Notes under the pieces: model-generated
The model's input: the letters and a program-made list of their open reading frames with translations, nothing else
Told to the model about the DNA's origin: nothing
Database searches by the model: none
Shown here: positions 10,988-22,040 of the stretch, piece after piece
Position numbering within the stretch: the stretch's first letter is position 1
Layout: every line of letters starts with the position of its first letter
Program-made: the position numbers and the translations under genes
NCBI RefSeq assembly: GCF_030272615.1
Contig: NC_081412.1
Location: forward strand, 101,495,796-101,559,795
Length of the DNA: 64,000 bases
Direction of reading: 5' to 3'
From: Cryptomeria japonica
Taxonomy: Eukaryota > Streptophyta > Pinopsida > Cupressales > Cupressaceae

Positions 10988-12662
10988 TCTTGATTACAAC
11001 TTCCCTCTTCTCCTTTATTGTTTGTATCACATCCTCAAAGCAAATAATCAAAAGTTTTATTTTCTCTTCCAATGGGAAGAAGCTAGACAATGGGTCATAG
11101 CTAGCATCAAATTGATGCACAAAATCTAGGGCCTTCCTGTAAGCCACCCACTTTTCCTTCCTCAACTCCTGTTCATCTAAATCAAATTCATTCTTGATGA
11201 GGTCTTCAGGAAAGTGGAATTGATGAGGCCTACCTCTACATGCTACTTTCTTCCGGAACACACCATTGTAAAAGTCCTCTAGATCAGCACATCTAGACAC
11301 TGCAGTGGACAAATGGTAGGGTTTGAGGAAATCCTCAAAACATTTCCAGCCTCCCTTGGTGATTACAAATTGGTGGGCTACTGTAGCCGTAGGGAAAATA
11401 GTCCCTTTACCTCTGCCTGTTAACTCTGCCTCTTGCAGGTTACCAATTTGTCTGAGAATCTCAGCTATTCCCACTTTGAGGGGGACCTGGTATGGTAACA
11501 AAAATGGGGTGCCTCTGAAACCAAAAACTCTAAAAACTGTAGAGATTGGATATAAGTACATATCACCCCAATTATGAACTATCTTAATATTCTCTGCGAA
11601 TTCTTTTGGTCTTAAGAACTCCAGAAGAACCTTGGGGACTCTTGGGTTGTCAGAGCAAAGGAGAGTCCTTATTTTGGATGCAAAATATTTATCAAATTTC
11701 AGAAAACTAGCATCCTCTCTGTCCCATGACAACACAGTACTCCATAGTTGTACCGGCGTCTTTTCTCCCTCCTTTTCTTTTACCAGGTCCATTCCACTGG
11801 CAAAATAATCACCACCTTTGAAGAGAAAGAGGTGCATCAAGAGTGAATACCACCCAAATGGCCTATCTACCTTTCCATTCTTTATCCCTATCAATCCTCC
11901 ATGGATAGCATCGACAATATAAGAAGCATAATCAAATGTAATAGCAAGGGAATTCAAAATTTGAACAATCATTAGCAAGTAATGGTTTGGCATATTCGAT
12001 TCAGCATCCTCTCCTAGAACTTGGCAAAGTGCCCAATACATCCCTTTTGCCCTCAAGGTAAACATACTTAATGAAAAAGGCTCTTGTGTGTTGGGCCCTA
12101 CAACTGCTAACCCTCCTACTTTCAGAAAAAGTTCTTTGAGAGGCCCGTTCCTAAGATGAGTCCTCTGTGCCCTGTACACCTGGGCTAATTGTGTGAAATT
12201 TATAGGTTCCAAGAAGCTTGTGAACTCACTGAGCCCAAATGCTATTCTCAACTCTTCTGCATTAATCTCCATGAGGGTTTTTCCATTTACATCCCGGATG
12301 CACCTTGTAACTGAATCATAATTCAATGCCATTTGGGTTAACAAATCTGTATCCATGAACACCCCTGGGACCACCAACTTCCCAACATCTAATTCCCAAA
12401 TGCTATTTTGAGGAGCAGGAGAATTCCTCATCCCAAATCCGATTCTAAATAACCCCAACCCAGACAGTCCAACCTGTGGGTCTCTTAACCAATTACCCTT
12501 GTCATATAATGCTTCTCCAATCTTCAGACGGGGAGCCCTGGGTACTAACTCTTTGGCCTTAGATGCCTGGTTGGTTGACAGCGTCAACTGTTCTAAAAAG
12601 TCATCACACACACTCCTTTCTAAATAATCAATTTTACCAGAGAATTCCCTTTTAGGAGGCAT
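10959..12662 (-). CDS. Element 1 ORF1, N-terminal part, unknown function
   Basis: A 567-residue open stretch from MPPKREFSGK; upstream Met codons reach 12740, but the preceding residues look untranslated and MPPKR is a more natural start. No stop inside, so this is the best-preserved coding part of the element. It has no retroviral enzyme motifs. Visible blocks: a Leu-rich region (LKELFLKVGGLAVVG), a Trp/Leu helical region (GWYSLLMHLFLFKGG) and a Phe/Pro-rich tail (YDPLSSFFPLEEKIK). Such ORFs between 5' LTR and gag are known from Ogre-like elements, with unknown role. It lies about 500 bp downstream of a TATA box in the LTR, so it would be the first ORF on the transcript. Confidence 0.75.
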   Translation of the reverse strand: MPPKREFSGKIDYLERSVCDDFLEQLTLSTNQASKAKELVPRAPRLKIGEALYDKGNWLRDPQVGLSGLGLFRIGFGMRNSPAPQNSIWELDVGKLVVPGVFMDTDLLTQMALNYDSVTRCIRDVNGKTLMEINAEELRIAFGLSEFTSFLEPINFTQLAQVYRAQRTHLRNGPLKELFLKVGGLAVVGPNTQEPFSLSMFTLRAKGMYWALCQVLGEDAESNMPNHYLLMIVQILNSLAITFDYASYIVDAIHGGLIGIKNGKVDRPFGWYSLLMHLFLFKGGDYFASGMDLVKEKEGEKTPVQLWSTVLSWDREDASFLKFDKYFASKIRTLLCSDNPRVPKVLLEFLRPKEFAENIKIVHNWGDMYLYPISTVFRVFGFRGTPFLLPYQVPLKVGIAEILRQIGNLQEAELTGRGKGTIFPTATVAHQFVITKGGWKCFEDFLKPYHLSTAVSRCADLEDFYNGVFRKKVACRGRPHQFHFPEDLIKNEFDLDEQELRKEKWVAYRKALDFVHQFDASYDPLSSFFPLEEKIKLLIICFEDVIQTIKEKREVVIKNDFGKISSH

Positions 12663-13158
12663 TTGCAAAACAACCAGACGAATATCACTTCTTAAACACT
12701 TCTGTAATACGAGAATAATTCCACTTGTTACAACACACAAGAATAACTACAAAATAAGAAAGAACCTGATGCTTGCTTCAAGGAAATTGCTCTGCAACTG
12801 GTTCACCTTCTCTGTATTTGCAAAAGATAACTCTGCGTTACTCTTCTGCAAAATCCTTTTAAAAGATCTCTATACTTGGTTGTTAAGAAATCAAATGCTT
12901 GTACTCTGGGCCTTAACTGTAACATTGATTCCGCATGCTCCGGCCGTCCCTTCAAAATCGAATTCTTACGAGAATTCATATTTTAACTCCAACGGGTCGC
13001 AGCCTTCCTACAAGTGTCTCACTGTGAATTGCATTTTGACGGCTTTGTCTTTATTCTGGGTCCCATCTTCTTATTGGTTACATAATACCACGCGGCATCT
13101 GATTATTGGCTTAGAAAATCCTTTTACATTCTGTTTTGATACTGGCCGAATGTATCCC

Positions 13159-13164
13159 TTTATA
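13159..13164 (-). promoter_or_regulatory. Probable TATA box of element 1
   Basis: Minus strand reads CAGTATAAAGGG here, about 1.18 kb inside the LTR from its outer end at 14343 and about 500 bp upstream of the ORF1 Met. Confidence 0.55.
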
Positions 13165-13236
13165 CTGTGGCAGGCCCATGTTTTTCCCTTTTTGCCATGT
13201 CATCATCATGACACATGGACGGCCCTCGTTAACTCT

Positions 13237-13994
13237 CGCTATTTCATGGCCTTAAAAGGTGAGCACCTCACCCTTGCGAAATAGCGCGGGCCGTTGGATC
13301 ATCTTTCAAGTTAATCACCTTTTAATCCGTCGAATAGGTCCTCAGGAATGGTGGGCCCACGGACACACCATAGACACCTGGCGTCTTGTCACCTTCGGAG
13401 CTGACCTGTCAATTTTTTATTTGTCAAGCAGGAACCGTAGGGACCCACAGTTTCCTTTTAGACCGCGTGTCATCAAGATACGTGGATGGTCCTGGTTAAC
13501 TTTCGCTATTTCGCGGCCTTAAGTAGTGGGCATCTTACCCTTGCGAAATAGCGCGAGCCGTTAGATCATATCTCAACTTGCTCGGCATTTAAACCCTGTT
13601 AGAAGCTCTTAGAGGCGGTGGGCCCACGGACACGCCATGGACACCTGGCACCTTGTCACCTTCGGAGCTGACCTGTCAATTTTTTATTTGCTCGAAGGAG
13701 CCATGGGGTCTCAGTGAACTGTAAGAGCTGTTTCTGCCAGGTCATCTCCACCTGTGAGCTGACTCATCTTCGGGGCCCACTGACACGTCATGGACACCTA
13801 GAGCCTTGACCTGCTGATTGTGGAGACCTGTGCCACGCATTACCTTATGATACGCCAGAAGAAAGCCACGGGGCTCCAGCTATCTCTGACAGCTATGCCT
13901 TCAACTTACCCCATCGTGACACATGGACGGCTGATATTCATTCTCGCTATTTCGCAGCCTTAAAGGGTGAGCACTTAACCCTCGCGAAATAGTG
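13237..13994. repeat. Three stem-loop units in the 5' LTR of element 1
   Basis: Hairpins at 13237-13286, 13504-13553 and 13945-13994 share arms based on CGCTATTTCG and CGAAATAGCG; the first and third have one or two arm mismatches. Spacing is about 267 and 441 bp. Surrounding blocks with TGGGCCCACGGACAC and TTCGGAGCTGACCTGTC are also repeated (13347, 13617), so the LTR grew by internal duplication. Confidence 0.85.
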
Positions 13995-14343
13995 CTGACC
14001 GTCGGATCCTTTCTCAAGTTGATCGGCATTTACCGGGCCCGACACTTTAGAATGAAATAATACAAGGCGAAAAATTTTCAAATAATCAACATGACCGCCT
14101 AGGTAAATAGCAAGGGGGGACACTTCTTACGACCCCGCGACCCATGACTTAAGTGGAATAAAGTAACGAAGGAATAGAAACTAGGGGATCTAATACAAAA
14201 GATAAAGTTAAAACTTGGAAAACCCTTAAACCCTCTAGGCTTAGAACAAAGCTGAAACACCTTAGACCATACCCTATTCAAAAATTTTCAAAATACCATA
14301 GCCAATTATGGGGAAAGAACCCAATTTTAAAACAGTGATAACA
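13425..14343 (-). repeat. 5' LTR of element 1 (minimum extent)
   Basis: Direct repeat of 1-919. Position 1 of the window pairs with 13425 only because the other copy is cut there; the LTR certainly may continue left, at least to the first stem-loop unit and TATA box near 13.2 kb. Outer end at 14343 is sharp. Confidence 0.85.
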
Positions 14344-15300
14344 CTCCCCACTTTCATTCTCCTACAAATGCAAGTTGCAACTATTTTTTTGAAATAATGA
14401 ATTTTATTTTAATTAAAAGCCTATTTTCCCTTACCCACCAAACCCACTTGCATCCTAAACCCATTCTAGATTCTTCTAAACCATTCCTAATTAGCCTAAA
14501 CCCATCCCCTAATTATTGTCACATTCCTAAGCAACTTGAAGTCACTTCTCAAAGCCTCCAAAGTATTTGAAAAGCATTAAATGCTTTATGTCTCCAACAA
14601 GTTAACCCCTAAAGTCTTCCAAACCATTAATGGTTCTTACATGACCATTTATGGCTCTTACATAACCATTTATGGTTAACTCAACTCACCCAGATGGTTA
14701 GAGACTTTCCCTCTAACTCAACCCCCATTTAACTCATGGGGCTCTTCAAGCATTCATTGCTTTGACCATGGTTATCCCCACTAACTCTTGCACAAGAGTT
14801 TGTCCATTGGATAAAGGCATTATTCATTGGATAAAAGCTTTATTCATTCAACTCAAGCTTAACCTTACCTCCTAAGCTAACCTTCATGTCATCTCAAGCA
14901 TTTAATGCTTCTTCCCTCTCCTCTCAAGCCATCTCATGAGGACATTTGTCATCTTGGGATTGGGTTGAAAATCCTCACATGGATCATAAACCCATCAATC
15001 CTGACCCTTGTTGAGATTACTCAATCTCAACCCTCCATTTCTCTATTTTTCCTATAAATAGAGCCCATTTCCTTCATATCCAGATCTAGAAATCTTGTAT
15101 GCATCTAATCTATACTAAAATTGAGAGAGCATCTTAGGAGCAAATCATATCTAAATTGTTATTTTGGTTAAAATTAATATAGCTTAATTAGGCTTTCTCA
15201 TATTTAGCTTGTATTTGTATATTTTAATCATTTTTCATAAATCTTGAATCTCCATAAGACTTCCATAATAGTGCAAAAAGATGAGGGCTACACTCATGTG
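14344..15300 (+). repeat. 5' LTR remnant of element F, with TATA box
   Basis: Aligns with the F 3' LTR, starting about 140 bp from the LTR 5' end; the missing part should lie left of element 1, outside the window. CCTATAAATAG at 15051-15061 is a good TATA box, and transcription would start just after. The inner end is not visible. Confidence 0.55.
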
Positions 15301-15526
15301 GAACTTGGAGAGGAGAGGAACAAGGGAGGAGAAGCTATGAGCATATTGGCAAGCATTTGGGAGTGTTTTGTGTCTTTTCTCTATTTTTGTATGCTTTCCA
15401 TAATATGTTTGATATCTCTCTTGATATGCATGCTTAGGATTGTAGTTTCCTTTGTATTTTGTTTATGATTTATACTAGTAACACTAATGAATGATTTGCC
15501 TTGTGTTCCTAACATCCTTTTTGCAG

Positions 15527-15958
15527 TGCATCACTATTCAATCTCCCAAGACTCCAATAGTTGATATGATTCCCTTTTCTCCTAAGCAAGATGTTGAAGC
15601 TACATGTCCAAATCATAAATTGCACAAAACTTGTGATGGTTTTACTCCTATTTATGTTTGTGCTCCTCTTTCTGTAAATATTGATGAAGAAATGAGTGAA
15701 AATGTTATTCATGATGGCAATATAACTCTTAATGCTTCTAATAGTGATTATGAATATATTGATGTGGACAAGCATTTACCAACTGAATTTTCACTAGAAT
15801 CGAACAAAGTGACTTACCACATGAGAATAGTCCTTGTTTAGATCTTTTGATAGCTCCATCTATTGTGCTTGATATCACTCCTCTGGCATATTTCTTGCCT
15901 TCCCGAAATAGTGATCAACAAGATCGGGAGGTGGATGTTGTGCTACATTAAAAATATT
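15527..15958 (+). pseudogene. Unrecognised ORF in element F
   Basis: An open stretch beginning right after a pyrimidine-rich TTTTTGCAG (acceptor-like, ending at 15526): residues include PKTPIVDMIPFSPKQDVEA, then YIDVDKHLPTEFSLES; a frame change near 15820 lets it continue to REVDVVLH before a stop. No family recognised. It could be a leader-encoded peptide of the element or a gag N-terminal fragment. Weak evidence for coding. Confidence 0.3.
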
Positions 15959-15959
15959 A

Positions 15960-17780
15960 GCACTGTAGATCTTCTCTCTCTCTCCTTTCCTGTTCTTTTG
16001 TGACTATTCTTCTATGTGTATCCCTATTCTTCTATTTTTCCCTCAATGTCTACTTGAGGATGATATAAAGCATTGAGATCTCCTTTGGTCTCTTTTCTTA
16101 TTGACTCAAAAGCCATCCTCTCTTCCCTTTTTTCTAAGTTAGTGTCCTTTCTTTGGGGAATGATGATCATTATATGCACATATACATATATGATATACAT
16201 GAGTTATCATACAACATACTAACCCTAAGGAAAGAGAAACTACCTCGTGTTTTGTGTTCATTATCCTTGGGTTTATTCCTTGATTGGGGGCTAAATCCTT
16301 GTGATAATGTGCTCCCTCTTGGGTGCATCCTACCTTAAAGTAATCGCTCCTGATAAGGCACGCACGATCTCTTTAACATTGGGGCATACACTCCACTCAT
16401 ATTTTCCTTTTCTATACTTTGAATTATTTAGTGAACTCGACTTTGCTTTATAATTTTGGTATCTTTTTTGTGACTCATAGTGAGGGTAACCTTGCTACTT
16501 GTAGTCATGTTTTTCCCTTCTTGATCTTCCCTTTTACTTTGTCAATTGATGTCATAAGATCCTTAGTCCACTGGGGGCTTGGTGTATCTTGCCTCCTTGA
16601 CATGGTAGAAGTCTTTCAATCTTGTTCCTTGTACTTTACCAATAGTATTGGTTTATTCTTATACTCCCTCTAAAGTGGGGGCTAAATGTAGTTTCATGAA
16701 ATTGTGACCCTTGCAATTTGCGACCATATTAGGGTCTTCACGTTGGCGATTCAAATCCCTAAGCCTGATCGGAGACCAAAGACTTGCTCAATTCCTGGAA
16801 ACTATCTTGTTCTTCCTTTTCCACTATCTGAACCTGCTTCATGTCCTGAGACAAGGGCAGGACAGGGGCCTAGTGCCCTTGTCCTTGCCCTATTTTGGGG
16901 CCCCCTCTATCCTATCTGTACATTGGACTTTGCATAAAGCAGGAAAAAATTTCTCTATGTCGGCTTGTGACGAAAAATCAGTCAGTTAACCTTAATTGAA
17001 AAGTATATAAGTCATATTTTCCATCCCATTTGGCATTAGTTCATATACATGAGATCACACATTCAAGCATTCAAGCATTTCTTTCCAGCATTGAGCATTC
17101 TCAAGTCTCCCTTCAAGGCTAGGTGTTGCATTCAAGTCAAAGATTCAACCATTGAAGAGGAGATCCCTTTCAACATTCAATTCAATACAAGCGTATCTAT
17201 CTACACTCTATCTACAACCTCCCTTGAGGTGACTTACATTTCAATCTTTGATTTACATTTACTTGCAAGTACTTTCTTTCATCATTTGGTTAATTCCAAT
17301 AATGGGATTTGACTTGAAGGCAAACCCCCAATCCCAACCCCTTTTCCTCTCTTTTCTATGTGTAGGTTGTAGGTGTGCAACTATGTTTGCAGATTCAGAT
17401 TCCATTTGCAAAGGTGGAAAAACCCTTTTCATTTCGTGGATTTTTTGGAGGACCATGGGTACTTTTAGCACGGTCCCGACAACTTTTCCTCAAATTTGCA
17501 AGGCAACTTTGTCTTGACATATTATAGCCAGATCCATGTGCACAGCTTCATCTCACACTCCTATCTTGATTTATAATCAGTTCTTTTCTACTTTTACACT
17601 TAACATAATTCAATCATTTTCCATTCTAAAAGAGGGGTTAGCTTATCATTTCTATCCCATTATCAATTCATTTAGAATTCAATCTCTGCCCTAAGAGATT
17701 GGATCTAGTGAATCCCCCTCTTTTAAATGTAATTTGAATAAGGCATTTGAAGGGAAATCCATAGTGAAACTTTCATCTCT
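15960..17780 (+). repeat. Gypsy 3'-region and LTR-like block
   Basis: No gene. Three GGGGGC(T) purine blocks occur (16278, 16570, 16676); the last, AAAGTGGGGGCTAAA, directly precedes TGTAGTTTC at 16687, the arrangement of a polypurine tract and LTR start. A TATA-like GTATATAAGT lies at 17002. So 16687 to about 17.7 kb may be an LTR, either of F or of another element fused by deletion. Its far end is not clear. Confidence 0.4.
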
Positions 17781-17816
17781 ACTCAGAGGGAAGAAAATCT
17801 TCTTCTTGATCTCTCT

Positions 17817-18281
17817 ATCATTCACCCTTTGTCATCATTACAAAGAGAAACTCCATACTCATTGTTTTATGGGTTAGAAGTGGTACTACCAATTAAGGTT
17901 GAATTTCCTTCTATCAGGATATCACTAAAGGGGTTAATATCATATGAACAATACAGGGTATCTAGATTGCAAGAGTTAGAGCTACTAGATGAGCACCGAC
18001 AACAAGCACTGGATCACCTCAAGGTCTAACAATAAAGAATTTCCAAGAGCTATAACTACAAATTCAAGCACAAATAATTTCAAGTGGGTGATCTTGTTCT
18101 ACAAGAGAATCCTTGCAACCAACAATATCGGGTCAAGAAGGAAAAAATTGAAGCCAATTGGTTGGGTCCCTTTATAATTGTATATACATATGGATCAGGG
18201 GCATACCAATTCTCCACTCCAAAAGGAGACGCACTTGAAGAACCGATCAACACCCAGCATCTCGAAAGGTTTTATACATAA
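17817..18281 (+). pseudogene. Gypsy integrase C-terminal remnant
   Basis: One frame with three stops: ETPYSLFYGLEVVLPIKVE, then SRLQELELLDEHRQQALDH, then FQVGDLV and NWLGPFIIVYTYGSGAYQF (the GPY/F module), ending HLERFYT and a stop at 18281. This is the usual end of Ty3/gypsy integrase of Tat/Athila type. The catalytic core and everything upstream are gone. Confidence 0.85.
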
Positions 18282-20603
18282 GCCTTTCTGCAAAATCAGG
18301 AAAAGTCCAGAAATAGTGAAAAATCAGCAAAAATTCAAAAACAGTGAAAAATCAGCAAAATCCAAAAAAAAAGAGAAAGAAAAAAAATCGTCACTACGAT
18401 GAAACCTAGCAAACAGGTGCCTTGTGACACAAAAAAAACAAGAGAATAATTGCAATAAACACAAGTGGTGAAAAGCTGCAAACATGCACTACTTGTTGTA
18501 GATCAGTTTCTCCATCTATCAAGCATGCGTGTGCCCATCTACCCATGTCTATACTTGCATCCATCTCATTTGATCATCCTAGCCATCAATAGCTTATCCA
18601 AAATAGTAAGAAGCCTTAATGAAATATAACTTTTGGACACACTAATGAAATACAACTTTTGGACACACTTAGCGTAGTTAATGTCCTTAAATTATCCAAA
18701 TGACCCTACAATCAGTGTTCTGCCATGGCTGGTGATTAATGTACACATCCATAATAATCAGTACCTTTTGTAGATGGGGGCAAAATCCTAACTCCCATCA
18801 TCCCACTATCGGGCATTTCAAAGAAAGCAACTATCAAGAGCAGACAACTTAAATGAATGAATCAGTGTAAACATCCCATCAATGCAACATTGAACTCATA
18901 AGAACAACATCACTCAAACCAAAACAAAGTGAGTCACAAAGAAATGATTGGATAATCTTTTCTAAACGGTGATTTTGTCAACACACTTGATCGTCAGTTG
19001 TATTTTAATATATGTTGTCATATCTCTTAGCAACTCAAGGATGTCATTGACTAGAGGAGCAAGGATGGAGACATGACCTCTTTTTTTGTTTTCTTCTTGT
19101 GAGTTAATTTCTAGTAACTTGTGGATTTGTCTAAGGATATAATCGACCAAAAGATCAAAGAAGACATTTTGGATTCACATATGAACAAAATTAGCTCTTG
19201 CCTATTCTTACGCAATTGATACTCAGGTCATCCTGGTCTTCATACTTAGATGCTTGTAAAACTTGCAAAATCAAAATCCATGCAAGAGGTACTTAGGTCA
19301 TCGTGGTTTAATCTACCATTGGTGTTTGTACTATCTTGCAATATTTTAAAAGCTCAATGATGACAAAAAGAACAATCAAAAGATTCTAAAGATGACATTG
19401 CTAGGTTGCATTTTATTTTAGGATTGCATTTTAGACCTCATCTATGGGTTTTCCAAAGCCGAAATATCTTCGCTCTGATTGAGTACATGGGACATTGATA
19501 AAAAATAATTTATTCTTCATCAAGAATCTCATCATTTAGGCTTATTAATCATTGTCATTGTTCATATAATATCATTCATCATTCATTATCATTATCATTT
19601 CATTTAGATTCATTGTTCATTCCATATCATTTAAGCTCATCATCATTTTTTTATCATTCATTCTCATCTTCATTCAGCCTTTTTATCATTTCATTTTGGT
19701 TCATTGTTCATTTCATATTATTTAAAGCTCATCATCTTTTTCATTATCATGTCATTATCATTTATTATCACTTCATTTACGTTTGGTATCCATTATCATT
19801 TCATTTAAGTTCATTGTACATTTCATATCATGTTATTTAGGTCCATTTTATACCTATTTGGTCAGATCATTACGTCATTTCACATTATTAAGCCATCCAT
19901 ATTATAATATTCACATATTAAAAGTGCATCACATCCACACATATGCATCACATCCATAAGTATTATCATGACATCTAGTAACATTATCATCACATTTCCA
20001 AAATAAGCATTTCCATAATTCATTTTCATACATACATTTCATCTTTTATCTGCATTAATTGGATATATTTCAATAAAAATTATCTACTAATAATATGTCC
20101 TATTTCATATTCATATCATCTCACATAGAAGCACACATGTGTATAAGCATCATCATAAGTAAATAAATGCATAAATCCTCATAAAAGCATAATCATCATA
20201 TATCACCTTCAAAACATATAGATCACGCTTGGATACAAATCACATCATATAGAATCAAATAGACATCCTTAACATGTATATCAAGGCATCTCATATATTG
20301 CATCCATCATCATCATGCACATAATCATGTAAATACAACATCCAACATATAAAATGCATCCATAGAACCATCATCACATATCTTATTATTAAAAAAATAA
20401 TAAATTTTCATATACAATGATATCGATACAACAAAGTGCAAATAATCAAGGAATATGATCAATGTATATACAATCAAAATACATCAGCACTAGAGGAACA
20501 AGGAGCAAAACCTATGAGTGGCTCCCTTTGAAATCTATAGGCCTCACTGTTGTGCTAGAAAGGCCTACACCTACACCTTCTCCATCACCACCCAGGTCTC
20601 TAC
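18282..20603 (+). other. Spacer downstream of integrase in F: A-rich and ATCATT-rich DNA
   Basis: No gene. 18300-18420 is A-rich with AGTGAAAAATCAGCAAAA nearly repeated; a purine block GATGGGGGCAAAA lies at 18774-18786. From about 19480 to 20460 the strand is dominated by degenerate TCATT/ATCAT units, a decayed simple repeat. ORFs there are low-complexity artefacts. Confidence 0.6.
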
Positions 20604-21658
20604 TGTTATGTCCTAGAGACAACTGAGAGGGGGGGTGAATCAGTTGTCAAATAATTTCAAATAGAAAACAACTTAACCAACCTTAATGCTTAATACCAGT
20701 AAACCAAACTTTTATGCCGGTAGACAGTTTATCAGTTAATTACAATAATGGCAAAGATTAATGCATGAAACACAAAGACAATAACATCCACAGCACATAA
20801 CACCAATATTTTTACGTGGAAACCTTGTAAGGGGAAAAACCACGGTGGGAAACCTTACCCACAATCAGATGATACTACTGCAGATAGTATGTGTATACAA
20901 ATTGGGTCTGCACATGCAGAAAGGCCAAGCACCTAGAGCTCACTTCTCAAACACAAATAGGAGTCACACTGACTACAATTGGATGGTTAAATCCAATAAG
21001 AATGTACAGCTCAAAATAACATCTTCATATGCTAGATTTAGTATCGGTGTAGTTCTGATTATCTTTACAAATACCTTGTTTCACCTACAAATGATGTCTG
21101 CATGTATATCTCTGCTTATTCTCGCATATACCTTCTTATAATTCCTTATCCCTATCACATATCAATCTTACAAATAAGATCTTACATATATACCATAACC
21201 TAAGACCAATTTTAGTGGGTCAGCTCTAAAAGATATTACAATAAAACAATTGCAAGTAAATCAATAGCCGATGCAATATCCAATTCAACATTTTGGCTTA
21301 ATGTATTTACAATAACAACAAAATCATCTCCAAAGTGTGTCGTACTGATCTAGAATAAATAAGCCTACTGGTGCATAACCTAGACCTATTTGCCGGTAAC
21401 AACAAATATGCAATACAAATATGCCAATGAACAAATCTCCAAGACAAAGTGTCCAAATGATGTCTTTGATATAACCAGGTGTTTTCCATATCATTCCAAG
21501 TGCCGGTGAACATTATATCCTATCAGTGTAGTAGATACCGGTGTCTGTGCATAAGTCACTTGCCTGCCGGTGAACATTGTTGATCCTCCAAGCTGCCAGA
21601 GTTGATAAGTGTTGATAGGTGTTGACATCAATGACAAAACCATACCAAAATATCAACA
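20604..21658 (-). repeat. Element A 3' LTR
   Basis: About 1,055 bp, TGTTATGTCC ... ATATCAACA on the plus strand. Contains the stem-loop at 20618-20648 and a hairpin GTGGG/CCCAC at 20845-20862. Confidence 0.95.
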
Positions 21659-21670
21659 ATCTCCCCCTTT
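21659..21670 (-). promoter_or_regulatory. Element A polypurine tract
   Basis: Minus strand AAAGGGGGAGAT directly before the LTR start TGTTGATA; primes plus-strand DNA synthesis. Confidence 0.9.
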
Positions 21671-22040
21671 GGCATTGATGGAAACACAAGATGGAAAAAC
21701 CATCAAAGTGCCAAAATAGAAATGCCAAATACCAAAAGCCAATAATCTCTCAAAATCAAAATTCAAATACAGAGAGTAGTCAATCTCAAAGTAACAATCT
21801 CTCCCCTAATGAATAATCTCTCCCCAAAAGATAATGTGTTTTTCATGTGTTTTTCCATATCAATCTCTCCCCCTTTGACATCAAATGCCAAAGCCAATAC
21901 AAAATCAGGTTCAAATACAAAATACCAACCAATTCAGTATGCCAACTACTGCCCTTGAGAAGTAGCTCTCCTCATCAAAGCCGGAGTAAAAGATTTCTCT
22001 ATTAATTCTGTAGTTGATAACAAACATCAACTATCTAAGT
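21671..22040 (-). other. Element A 3' untranslated region
   Basis: Non-coding stretch between the RNase H end and the tract. Several CTCCCC(T) runs (21801, 21828, 21865) look like decayed duplicates of the tract. Confidence 0.6.

Larger units (their letters stand above)
1..14343 (-). mobile_element. Element 1: Ty3/gypsy LTR retrotransposon, Tat/Ogre type, partial
   Basis: Positions 1-919 repeat 13425-14343 almost base for base, which defines two LTRs around an internal region coding on the minus strand. Order in the sense direction is 5' LTR, ORF1 (12662-9042), leader, gag, protease, added RNase H, RT, original RNase H, integrase, 3' LTR. The extra ORF before gag and the second RNase H are traits of the Tat group (Ogre, Retand and relatives). 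The 3' LTR runs off the window's left edge. Coding parts are broken by a few stops and frameshifts, so this copy is probably inactive. The right flank continues the LTR of element F, so element 1 inserted into F. Confidence 0.9.

Noticed and set aside
10959-12740. Host gene for the 593-codon ORF
   Set aside because: It lies between LTR sequence and the gag of a gypsy element on the same strand, at the place of Ogre-type ORF1.
12769-13284. 171-codon plus-strand ORF
   Set aside because: Crosses the LTR region of element 1 antisense, no recognised domain, and includes a stem-loop unit.
19613-19840. Small ORF in ATCATT-rich DNA
   Set aside because: Low-complexity Phe/His/Ser/Tyr peptide from a simple repeat.
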